Positions 21,531 to 32,702 of a stretch of 64,000 bases of DNA are shown here, in pieces. The notes under the pieces were generated by a model. That model did no database searches. It saw nothing but the letters and a program-made list of their open reading frames with translations, and was not told the DNA's origin. Source of the stretch: Paragordius varius (Eukaryota > Nematomorpha); contig OZ176050.1 in assembly GCA_964247055.1 (NCBI GenBank), forward strand, positions 9,610,001 to 9,674,000. Direction: 5' to 3'. Position numbers and translations under genes: made by a program. The number at the start of each line of letters is the position of its first letter. Position 1 is the stretch's first letter.

Positions 21531-24500
21531 ATGACCTTTTCACTTTTATGTCCGCGATGACATTTTTGGAGTTTTACAATACAGAGATTAATTTTGTAGA
21601 TAAACAAATTTTGAAAATTATTTTAGTTAAAATTTAATTATCCAACTTTGTTCTCCTATAATAATTAAAAAACTTATATTATATTGTTTTTTAATTCTTA
21701 AGTCTAAAATTGGGACAGATCCAAAACACGATTAAAAGAAAAAGCTGATTAAAAACCAATTTATTAGGTTTTTATTGGTAAAATATAAACTTAAAGCTTA
21801 CTAAAGCTAATTATTTACATTTTCTAACCATAATATACATTTATTTGCTTATTATATTAACGATTTTAAAATTAAAAAAAATGGCGATGAAAAAGTTTGA
21901 ATGACGGTTTTTTTTAATTTTATTATTTTAATTTTTTTTATGAAGCATGCACCTTAAAAGATAAAGAAAACATATTATTAAATGCAGCCTAATATTTTAA
22001 ACTTTTTAAGATATTCAAATGTGTATCTCTCTGGGAAAAAGTACCCCAAAAGATCATGCATGAAGTTTTAAATGGATAGTATTTTTATCATAAATTTATA
22101 TATAAATAAAATTATGGCTTTAAAGCGGGAATCACTAGGCGCATCCCATGAATGGATATTTTTATTGACTGATATATATAAATATAACGATCATCAACCC
22201 ACTTTTTTAATTAGGCCCTATCCTGAAATAGATAATTTTTAAAATTACAAGGCGCCAAAAATTGTTCTTTTAAACAATTTTCCGAAAAACTGTAAGATTG
22301 TTTGTATTCGAAAAATCAATTCATTCATCTATAAAGATGGTTTTATGGTGGATTCTTTTTGAGTTAGTTTCTTTGATTATCTTCCCCCTGAAAGCGTTTT
22401 TCGCAAAGTATTCCGATAATTTTTTTTCAGGATCACAGGATTTTGATGGCCTGGTATTTCTCTTATGAATATCATTATCATTGAGTGCGCTCAAATAAGT
22501 CTTGTTCATAGCCCCATTTCATTATAAACACTTTGACAAAAACGTAACGAAGGGATTCTCCAGAAAATGAGTCTTATTTTTAATTTAATCATGGCCAATT
22601 TACGAATGCGTCGATTATCTTTCGATCAAACCTCTTAATAAATGTATTTTATTATTCTTTATTCTAAGTTATTTATCTAAAAAACATGTCTCAATTCTTT
22701 AAATGTTATATCTTTGGCACGCGAATATCACTTTATGTAAAAATGTGAAATGTCAAATTTATAAATTTTTGATTCGGTTGTTATTAATAATGTTATTTAC
22801 CCTATTAAATGTATAATAGGTTAATTTGGGTTTTAACCATATTTTACAATAATGATTGAGTGAGATCATAAATAATTTATTCATAAGCAGGCTAGCCTGT
22901 CATTATTTTTGAGAGCACCTGAAAACAACATAAAGCCGAAGTTAAATCATTTTTAAATTAGCCATACTCCTTTAAAACAGGGTTTTTAAAAACAAGAAAC
23001 TCTTAACAGCGTATTATTGAAACAATGTTTCGGAAAACGTGTAAACCTTATTAAGATTTCAATGCGGCCATTTACAGTTCTTCTATATATACACCCTTCA
23101 TAGATCGGTCAGATATTTAAAATACACAAAAATATTAAATATAAAGCTACGTAAAAAACTAAAAGTCACATATTTTTTAAAAAAAGACAGCCATACTTTT
23201 TTAAAACTTTTTAGCAGAACTTATCGTTTACGATTGCGAAATTAGGAACAAAGATGGAAATAACTCTTTATACATTTCTCGATTGCAATCATTTATTTGG
23301 TTATATAGAAAAGTTAAGATTAAAAATATGTCGCTTTATTTTTAAAAAAAATATTTGTCTTTTTTACGTCTTTGTTAAATTTTTATTTTACCTTAAGTCC
23401 TGAGTACCACTATAGTGTGCTGCAATATAATCTATTTTATAATTGTGCGAGAAATATCATAATTTTCTGATCGTTTTATTAAATAAATTATAAATGATGC
23501 TAATTAATATAAGATAATGCAAAACAAGTTCAGATATGGTTAATAATATAATATGTTTGTGTTAATCGTCTTTGCACCATTTTTTAATGATAGATTATTA
23601 TGGATTGACTAATATTTTGATTATTAATTTGTTACTAATTATCAGCAGGGCGTATCTGGGCAAGCTACTTTCTAGCAATATTTATATGTTATATTTTAAT
23701 CCAACAATTTTTGTAAAAGTTTCAATTGTTTGACCCATTAATTTTCGAAAATACTTATTTTATAAAGTTCAATATACCTAAAGCATCTATCGGCTATGAA
23801 TCACAGTAATCCTAATTATCCATCAGTTTTATCGTACAAAATCTTTCTGTTCCACAGTATGTTGTATAAGATTTTGGGATACGGTTTGAGGCAGAATGCA
23901 TGCATGTTAATTTTTTCCATTAAATCTTTATTACTTGTTTATACCCAATCAAAAAGTTTTCTGTCTTTATGTATGAGCTGAATTACAGTGTACAACAAGT
24001 TTTAACTTTTAGGGTGCATTTTTGAAAATTCCAAAAATATTTCAATAAACAAATAAATTCAGATTATTATTTAATATTGAATTTTTTGACCCCGATTCAA
24101 CATTCAAAAATTTTTAAATCAAAAGTATTTCATATCACTCCCAAAAAAAGTGAATATTTTAAAAGGAGTAAAAATCACTTAAAATTGATGTTAAAGTTTT
24201 ACAGAGTCAAATTTTTAACCTATTAAGGAATAAAAATATCCAGGCACAATATTTTAAAGTATATATTTATTTAGGGTTGCGGATTAATAAATTAGAATAA
24301 AATTGTTGATAAGCTTTTAATTTTCTATTTTATCCACATATGCTAAAATTTACAACTCTAAATTCATCATAGCAACGGTTATAACAGATAATAGTGCTTT
24401 AAACTTCAATATTAATCATTAGAAGGTTTTTTCTTTCCATATAAAATATTTAATAATGATGTCATTTTAAAAAAGCAAAATAAAATTGCTGTTATGAATC

Positions 24501-24588
24501 AGGTAAAACAATTAATATGGTAAAAAACATCTTCTGTTTAATATTATTCATATGCAAAATTTCAACTATTTTCATTCATTAGCTCAAA
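21531..24588. other. Gene-poor stretch
   Basis: No convincing gene. A short minus ORF at 22321-22509 and a plus one at 23796-23981 have no recognisable domain. 22180-22300 shows faint similarity to the Helitron 5' region. 23137-23392 holds a diverged MITE (listed separately). Confidence 0.45.
23137..23392. repeat. Diverged copy of the Popeye-intron MITE
   Basis: Arms containing ACGTAAAAAACTAAAAGTC and AAAGACAGCCATACTTTT correspond to the arms of 11656-11935, with the matching inverted half near 23335-23390. Confidence 0.45.
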
Positions 24589-24590
24589 TA

Positions 24591-24814
24591 CAGTCATGTA
24601 TCCTTTATTTTATCAAAAATATATTTTTTTCGTTAATTGGGTATAAATATTTGGTAAAGAATGGAAAAAACAAGCCTCTATGGTATTAACAATATCATAT
24701 TCATCAAAAAAGTATAAGAACTACTATAGAGCTTTTGTTTTTCCCATTCTTTACCAAATATTTATACCCATTTAACGAAAATTTTTTTTTGATAAAATAA
24801 AGGATACATGACTG
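24591..24814. repeat. 224-bp mariner-like MITE
   Basis: Near-perfect inverted arms of about 75 bp: CAGTCATGTATCCTTTATTT at the left, its inverse at the right, each flanked by TA. TA duplication plus a CAGT start is typical of Tc1/mariner-derived MITEs. High arm identity suggests a young insertion. Confidence 0.8.
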
Positions 24815-25472
24815 TATATTTATGGACGAAACACATTTGTTTTACTGATTTGAGGCTCCATATCAATTCAATAATATACAATTTTGATGCATTCCATAGG
24901 GAATTTGTACTCTTTCAAATGATGTATTATAAATGGCCATTTATTGTATATTAAAAAAACCATTTTCATTACTTTTATTTTTATTTCAAATTTAAGGGTG
25001 TAAAGGGGCGTTTTGTCTAGCAGGTGGCGAAGCTGTAATTATACCCTTAACTTGATACTTAAAGATGATTGTATATTTAAGGCCTAAAAACAACTAAACG
25101 AAAAATTTATCTTGATGCACAATCATTTTAAAATAATAATATGTCCTTTTAATACAACAAATCTCCATTTTCATAGACTAATCTTTTGTAATATCTTATG
25201 AAATATACATATAATGTCCAAAAAAATATCCTGATGTAATATACATATTTGTAGGTATATCGTGGTCCTTTTGACTTTTGTCCTTACGAGTGATTTAAGG
25301 AAGTTATTTAAACTTTTGTGATAATTACTCATCTCAAAAATTAATTTTTTTGGTAAAAGTTAAATGTTTTACTAAAATCATCGGGCTCCGAAAGTTTTAA
25401 CCCCTTCTAAACTGGGCTGTGTTCTTAAAATAAACGCAAAAATGGCAGGAATGCGTCATAATTTTTTTTATA

Positions 25473-25652
25473 CAGTATGCATATAAATGGTGGCTTTTTT
25501 TCCACACTATAATGGGCTATTGCAACACAGTTGTGTATGGAAAAAAACAAAATGTTAAATAAACAATTTTTACTTTCTTTTTTTCCATCCACTACTGTGT
25601 TGCGAATTTTCCAACTATAGTGTAAAATAAGCAACCATCAAAATGCACACTG
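25473..25652. repeat. 180-bp mariner-like MITE
   Basis: Left CAGTATGCATATAAATGGTGG and right (inverse) CAGTGTGCATTTTGATGGTTG with TA on both sides; arms are diverged. The 69-aa minus ORF across it is a by-product. Confidence 0.6.
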
Positions 25653-26089
25653 TATATGTTATATTACCGTTTTTCTAAATGGATATCTGCTATTTTGATG
25701 CATGATAGAAAAGTTATAAAAACGCTATATTATATAATGTACATTTTATGATTCAATGTTGCTGAACATTTCTATCACCTCGGAATTTTAAAATCTTCGT
25801 TCGTTTTAATTAAATAATTTTTTTACAAAATTTCACCCAAACATAAGGTGACCAGATTTTTTGAAGGAAAAAGCGGGACAAATCTGAGAAAGGGGGGGGG
25901 GGGTTATGAGGTGGGGTGTACAACCAAAAATTTTTATACAAATAATTTATTGTAGTATTTATTTATTTTTAACACAAATACATTATAAATATTATTTAAT
26001 TCCTTGGTATTTTTTATTTGAGTGAATGCGTTTTAGCAGATTGTCATCATTTTATAAAATATTGTAGAAGTCTTCACAAGAATTTGTCA

Positions 26090-27749
26090 AATTATATTTG
26101 ACAGAAATGGTAAGGTTTCAACATTTAAATTTGATTTTTCCGATGTCCACATCTGATTTACCGTGGAAAAAACGCGCTCAGTAGCAGCGTTGGTACCACG
26201 TAAAGATAATGCAAATTCTACAATTTTTAAAATATTGTATGAAACATAGTTTGTTTCAAAATGATGAAATATTTCTAACCCTTTCTTTTCTACTGTATTT
26301 TTTTCTGTTGTCCATATCTATTGATATATTTTATAACTAATGATATTTTAGAAAAAAGATATTTTCTGAAAGGTTACTTTTGGGAATTTTTGGGAGATGC
26401 AGAAATGATTTTTGAACATCGCACCAATTAAATTCTGGTTTTAATGTTATCCAATGAAAATGATCAATTTCATTAAATTGCACCGTCCAGTCTTCCAATA
26501 ATCTTTACAGTTTGTATAAAACATTTTTAATGGTACAGGATATCTTGGCGATTTATTAAGCCTTGTTTTTCTAAATTATTTATAATATTGCGGATGGTTA
26601 CTGGCATAAAATTATTTTATAACCTTTCTTGACATTGGAATTTTAGGTTACTAACTTCATTGGCTACTTCGATTGCCGAAGTTTTGTTACTTTCTATCTA
26701 TTTAATAACATTTTGAAAGAGAGAAGCTTGATTATGTAGGAACAACCATATTGAAGAATCACTTTCAAAAAACTTTTCCAAAGTTGTATGACATTTGTCC
26801 TGTGATAAAAAAATAGGATTTTAAAGGATCATTTTTTAAAATTCCTTCGATAGCTGACAGAAGAGCAAACCAACCAGTTTTACAATATCCAAGCATTTTT
26901 TAATATTGAACTTCTGCATTTGCACAGAATTTCTTAAGCGTTTCAACGCGTACCATGTATATAAAAATAGGAATATACCTGACCAATTACATTTTCCACA
27001 TCTAGGGGTAACAAATTAGCAGCTGTTTGAATAGCGTTGTGTGTTATATGCGCTACACACTCAACGTCAATAATGGATTAAGATTATCTGCTAATTACTG
27101 AAAATTATTTTTTGTTCCTTCCTTGCTTTTCCATTGAAGTTCGTATTGGTGTTGTCACCGCAATATGCGATAATTTTGTCTTTTAAATTATTTTTTCCTA
27201 GAATATTCATTATTGAAGTAAAATTATGTCGGAATTCGCACCGGGTAGAGAAAAATTTAAAATTTTAATCTTACTCCGGTTTCTGGACCAAAATATTTTA
27301 TTAACGTGGGAAATATTTTTGTTTCCTGATTTGATACATCAGAGTATGGCGATATGAAATCAATTTTTAGCAAATCTTTTTGTATTCAGAAAATGCATGT
27401 GGAGAAAGGACAATGCATATAATGGCTTCAGCCTTTGTACGGGCACGAATACATGTGAGGTACAATACACTAGAGGATGATCGTGATTAACGCGTGAAAA
27501 GATGAAACGCCTTGGGCTAGTGCCAAATCTCCAAAAGCGGTTTTACGATAAAAATCGATCATTTTGTAAGATGATGCCACCATATCTAAATTTTTTATTC
27601 CATATGCTTTGTAATATCATGCTTACCGCCATGTGGTAGGGTGAACCCCCTAACATAAAGCATTTAACAAATGATTCATTCTTCGTTTTTTTGATAAAAG
27701 GAAATTCTTTCAAATCATCGTTAAATTTACAACCTCTTTTTGTACTCAT
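26090..27749 (-). pseudogene. hAT transposase, copy 1 (broken)
   Basis: Starts MSTKRGCKFNDDLKEFPF...KNESFVKC, the entry to an atypical zinc finger seen in this hAT group. Further blocks: AYCGDNTNTNFGGKA-type text near 27160-27110, and near 26210-26140 an N-A-A-T-E-R-V-F-S-T-V-N-Q-M-W dimerisation signature. Reading frames are interrupted by several stops and frame changes, so no full transposase is made. Confidence 0.7.
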
Positions 27750-27761
27750 ATTTTAAACTAA

Positions 27762-28331
27762 TCTATATATTTATAAAAATGGAAAATGCTGGCTTTGTGA
27801 TTTGGTACCGGAAAACCGGTAGACTCATTCAAATCGAAACTTCGAAAAAATATAATCATTAATGAATGTCCCGACAATAGCTTCGCCCTTTTTTTGAAAT
27901 AGGCCCCCAGTTCGGGCCCACCCCGTATGAAAAACGGGTTTTTTTGAAAACAGAAATCCACAAAAATCATGTCTTTGAGACAATTTTCTGGAGAAAGTGT
28001 TGATTCAATTTACTTATTTTCGATTGCGCCGAACATAGTCGCTCGCTTTTTTGATTTAGGTCCTCTTTTTACCCGCTCCCTCCGTAAAATGCCATTTTTT
28101 TCAAAAAACAAAGTCCACAAAAATAATTTTTAAATCTATTTTTCGCCCTATTAAACAATATATTAGTATGAATGCTCCGTTTTAAAATTCCTATAAAATC
28201 ATATATATTAAATAATGTTTCGAAATAATCCACATATGTGGATCATTTATTGTCCCTTATTTCAAATAGCCCTTCCCCCAGAAGTCCGAAGGACTTCCTC
28301 GGGCTGCGTAGCAGCACGAGATTTACGCTAG
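27762..28331 (+). mobile_element. Helitron-like element, copy H4, inside hAT copy 1
   Basis: Complete TC...CTAG element of 570 bp between A and T, with the two 3' hairpins (AAGTCCGAAGGACTT and GCTGCGTAGCAGC). It lies 12 bp upstream of the hAT transposase ATG. The same insertion point is occupied in hAT copy 2. Confidence 0.78.
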
Positions 28332-28692
28332 TATTAATATAAAAAAATATTATATTACCTTAATTTTCTGGAGTAAACGTATAAGCTACCGATTTGTGAT
28401 ATTGTCTGTTTGATAATGTTGGCAGTAGGATTAGGAAGCAAGTGTATAATCATATGAAATAAATTTGAAAAAATAAATATTTTTATCGTAAAAATAAATT
28501 TAATTTAAAATTGATACAGTTTTTTAAGATAAAGAATGATAAAAAATTTAAACGGATAAAAAAAATAAATTTTATATACAAAATTTAAATGTATTTAAAA
28601 TTTTTTTTTATAATCGTTAAAAAGCGGGACATTTCAAAAACGCAGCGGGACGCGGGACAAAGTGTGAAAAAGCGGGACGTCTGGTCACCTTA

Positions 28693-29385
28693 AGTATTAT
28701 GCCAATATAATAGCGAACCAAATTTTCAAAGAGGCTAAACTGAAATCTGATAGTGAATCGCAAAATCACGACAAAACATCGCCGAAAACTTTGAATGCAA
28801 AACCCTCTATGTTGAAGTACTATACAAATATCATAGCAGCCCAAATATTAAATGAGGCCAAACTCAAAGCTGATAATGATGTGCGAAATCCAGACAAAAT
28901 ATCGCCAAGAAGTTCGTCCAGTGCAAAACCCTGTATGTTAAAGTAATATGTCAATATCATCGCTAACCAAATTTTCAAAGAGGCCAAACTGAAAGCTGAT
29001 AGTGATTTGCAAAATCAAGAAAAGATATCGCCAGGAACTTCTTTGAATGCAAGACCCTCAATGTTGAAGTATTATGCCAATATCATAGCGAACCAAATTT
29101 TCAAAGAGGCCAAACTGAAAGCTGAAAATGATGTGCAAAATCTAGACAAAATATCGCCGAGAAGTTCTTTGAGTGCAAAACCCTGTACGTTGAAGTTATA
29201 TGCCAATATCATAGCTTACCAAATTTTCAAAGAGGCAAACTTACAACGGGTAGTCATTTGCAAATTCATGAAAAACATTTAAACCATGATATCAAAGCAA
29301 ACTTTAGTGCAGGTTTAAATAAAGATGGTAATAGAAGTTCGAAGAGCATGGACCCGACAAGATATTAATCAACATCTGGCTAATA
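28693..29385 (+). pseudogene. Tandem 126-bp array derived from an ACSBG last exon
   Basis: Units start at 28693, 28816, 28942, 29068 and 29194 (123, 126, 126 and 126 bp), each encoding about 42 residues of the type P-x-M-L-K-Y-Y-A-N-I-I-A-N-Q-I-F-K-E-A-K. This resembles the last exon of ACSBG copy 3 ([20 protein letters not shown]): both have P-x-x-L-K-x-Y-A-N-I-I. Unit 3 has a stop (AAGTAATATG) and unit 5 a one-base frame change, so the array is not one open frame now. The left edge is cut by hAT copy 1. After hAT copy 2 (inserted at GGCTAATA) the host sequence resumes at 32695 and stays open to a TGA at 32839. No upstream ACSBG exons were found. Confidence 0.6.
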
Positions 29386-32300
29386 TAAGGTGACCAGATT
29401 TTTTGAAGGAAAAAGCGGGACAAATCTGAGTAAGGGGGGGTTATGAGGTGGGGTGTACAACCAAAAATTTTTATACAAAAAATTTATTGTAGTATTTATT
29501 TATTTTTAACACAAATACATTATAAATATAAAAAAATATTTAATTCCTTGGTATATTTTTTATTTGAGTGAATGCGTTTTAGCAGATTGTCATCATTTTA
29601 TAAAATATTGTAGAAGTCTTCACAAGAATTTGTCAAATTATATTTGACAGATAAAATGGTAAAGTTTCAACATTTAAATTTGATTTTTCCGATGTCCACA
29701 TCTGATTTACTGTGGGAAAAACGCGCTCGGTAGCAGCGTTGGTTGCTAACGTAAAGATAATGCAAATTCTTCAATTTTTAAAATATTCAAATGATGAAAT
29801 ATTTCTAACCATATCTTTTATACTGTATTTTTTTCTGTTGTCCATAATTTAAGTTTTTTTATTAATATATTTTATAACTAATGATATTTTAGAAAAAAGA
29901 TATTTTTTGAAAGGTTCCTTTTTGGGAATTTTTGGGAGATGCAGAAATGATTTTTGAACATCGCACCAATTAAATTTTGGTTTTAATGTTATCCAATGAT
30001 TTCATTAAATTGCACCGTCCAGTCTTCCAATAATCTTTACAGTTTGTATAAAACATTTTTAATGGTACATATCTTGGCGATTTATTAAGTTTTGTTTTTC
30101 TAAATTATTTATAATATTGCGGATGGTTACTGGTATAAAATTATTTTATAACCTTTGACATTGGAATTTCAGGTTACTAACTTCATTGGCCACTTCGATT
30201 GCCGAAGTTTTGTCACTTTCTATCAATTTAATAACATTTTGAAAGAGAGAAGCTTGATTATGTAGCAACTCTAACAATATTGAAGAATCACTTTCAAAAA
30301 ACTTTTCCAAAGTTGTAGGACATTTGTCCTGTGATAAAAAAATAGGATTTTAAAGGATCATTTTTTAAAATTCCTTCGATAGCTGGCAGAAGAGCAAACC
30401 AACCAGTTTTACAATATCCAAGCTTTAATATTGAACTTCTGCATTTGCACAGAATTTCTTAAGCGTTTCAACGCGTACCGTGTATATAAAAATAGGAATA
30501 TACCTTAACAACTACATTTTCCACATCTAGGGGTAACAAATCAGCAGCTGTTGAATAGCTTTGTGTGTTAAATGCGCTACGCACCCAACGTCAATAATGG
30601 ATTAAGATTATCTGCTAATTACTGAAAATTATTTTTTGTTCCCCTCCTTGCTTTTCCACCGAAGTTCGTATTGGTGTTGTCACCGCAATATGCGATGATT
30701 TTGTCTTTTAAAATATTTTTTCCTAGAATATTCATTATTGAATTAAAATTATGTCGGAATTCGCACCGGATAGAGAAATAAAATTTAAAATTTTGCTCCG
30801 GTTTCTGGACCAAAATATTTTATTAACGTGGGAAATATTTTTGTTTCCTAAATTGATACATCAGAGTATGGCGATATGTAATTAATTTTCAGCAAATCTT
30901 TTTGTATTGAGAAAATGCATGTGGAGAAAGGACAATGCATATAATGGCTTCAGCCTTTGTACGGGCACGTATAATATATGAGGTACAATCCATAGATCTA
31001 AAGGAATGATTGTGATTACCGCGTGAAAAGATAAAACGCCTTGGGCTAGTGCCAAATTCTTTTCTTTCTCTCCATAAGCGGTTTTACGATAAAAATCGCC
31101 CATTTCGTAAGATGATTCCACCATATCTAAACATTTTTATGTTTATGTGTTTCCATATGCTTTGAAATATCATACTTACCGCCATGTGGTAGGGTGAACC
31201 CCTAACATACAGCATTTAACAAATGATTTCTTCGTTTTTTGATAAAAGGAAATTCTTTCATTAAATCATCGTTTTTACAACTTCTTTTTGTACTCATATT
31301 TTAAACTAATCTATATATTTATAAAAATAGAAAATGCTGGCTTTGTGATCTGGTACCGGAAAACCGGTAGACCCATTCAAATCCAAACTTCGAAAAAATA
31401 TAATCATTAATGAATGCCCCGACAATAGCTTCGCCCTTTTTTTGAAATAGGCCCCCAGTTCGGGCCCACCCCGTATGAAAAACGGTTTTTTTTTGAAAAC
31501 AGAAATCCACAAAATTCATGTCTTTGAGACCATTTTCTGGAGAAAGTGTTGATTCAATTTACTTATTTTCGATTGCGCCGAACATAGTCGTCTCGCTTTT
31601 TTGATTTAGGCTCTCTTTTTACCCGCTCCCTCCGTAAAATGCCATTGTTTCAAAAAACAAAGTCCACAAAAATAATTTTTTAAATCTATTTTTCGCCCTT
31701 GGTATGAGACCGTAAAAATTCAATATGGATTCCACGTATTCCCTGTTAAAAGGCAAAAATTTTAGTCAAGCGTTTCTTTGATGCTAGCTGCTGGGTAAGT
31801 AGGTACCCGCTAAAAACTGATTCCTCATGTGACTTTGTGATCTGTTTCCGAAAAACCGGTGAACCCAATCAAATCCAAATAGCGAAAAAATATAATCATT
31901 AATAAATGCACAATAGCTTTGCCCTTTTTTTGAAATAGGCCCCCAGTTCGGGCCCACCCCGTGTGAAAAACGAGTTTTTTTGAAAACAGAAATCTACAAA
32001 AATCGTGTCTTTGAGATAATTTGGAGAAAGTGTTGATTCAATTTACTTATTTTCGATTGCGCCGAACATAGTCGTCTCGCTTTTTTGATTTAGTCCCTCT
32101 TTTTACCCGCTCCCTTCGTAAAATACCATTTTTTTCAAAAAACAAAGTCCACAAAAATAATTTTTTAATTATTTTTCGCCCTATTAAACAATATATTAGT
32201 ATGAATGCTCCGTTTTAAACCTATAAAATCATATCCATTAAATAATGTTTCGAAATAATTCACATATGTGGATCATTTTATTGTCCCTTATTTCAAATAG

Positions 32301-32694
32301 CCCTCCCCCCTCCAGAAGTCTGAAGGACTTCCTTGGGCTGCGTAGCAGCACGAACTTAATTTTCTGGAGTAAACGTATAAGCTATCGATTTGTGATATTA
32401 ATTTGTCTTTTTGATAACGTTGGCAGTAGGATTAGGAAGCAAAGTTTATAATTATATGATATAAATTTGAAAAAAAATTAATTTTAATTTAAAAAAAACT
32501 TTAATTTAAAATTGATACAGATTTTAAAGATAACTAATGATACAAAATTTAAACGGATAAAAAAAAATAATTTTTTTATAAAAAATTTAAATGTATTTAA
32601 AATTTTTTTATATAATCGTGAAAAAGCGGGACATTTCAAAAACGCAGCGGGAGGCGGGACAAAGTGTGAAAATGCGGGACGTCTGGTCACCTTA
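29386..32694 (-). mobile_element. hAT-type transposon, copy 2, with perfect 8-bp target duplication
   Basis: TAAGGTGACCAGA at 29386 and its inverse ending 32694, flanked by GGCTAATA at 29378-29385 and 32695-32702. The transposase frame starts at 31297 (minus); AYCGDNTNTNFGGKARRGTKN is legible near 30650-30700 and a zinc-finger-like HGGKYDISKHMETHKHKN (after a frame change) near 31200-31140. Frames are broken. Nearly identical to copy 1, so a recent insertion. Confidence 0.85.
31310..32353 (+). mobile_element. Helitron-like element, copy H5, partly duplicated, inside hAT copy 2
   Basis: The 5' TC end sits at the same hAT position as H4. After about 520 bp, including part of a satellite unit, the sequence restarts (from about 31825) with another copy of the 5' region and runs to the hairpin region. 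The 3' CTAG and a few hAT bases are deleted: the text jumps from CGTAGCAGCACGAA into hAT sequence. Confidence 0.65.
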
Positions 32695-32702
32695 GGCTAA
32701 TA

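Larger units (their letters stand above)
25844..28692 (-). mobile_element. hAT-type transposon, copy 1, with internal Helitron
   Basis: Termini TAAGGTGACCAGA...TCTGGTCACCTTA (right arm TCTGGTCACCTTA at 28680-28692). Transposase remains run on the minus strand from 27749. Nearly identical to copy 2 at 29386-32694. Flanks do not match (CCCAAACA left, AGTATTAT right), so no target duplication survives. The right border cuts into a unit of the 126-bp array. Confidence 0.8.

Noticed and set aside
22321-22509. Minus ORF MNKTYLSALNDNDIHKRN...
   Set aside because: No family recognised, short, and in a gene-poor repeat-rich stretch.
28693-29300. CRISPR-like or simple minisatellite interpretation of the 126-bp units
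   Set aside because: Units are adjacent without unique spacers, diverged, and have coding-type periodicity; the sequence is eukaryotic.
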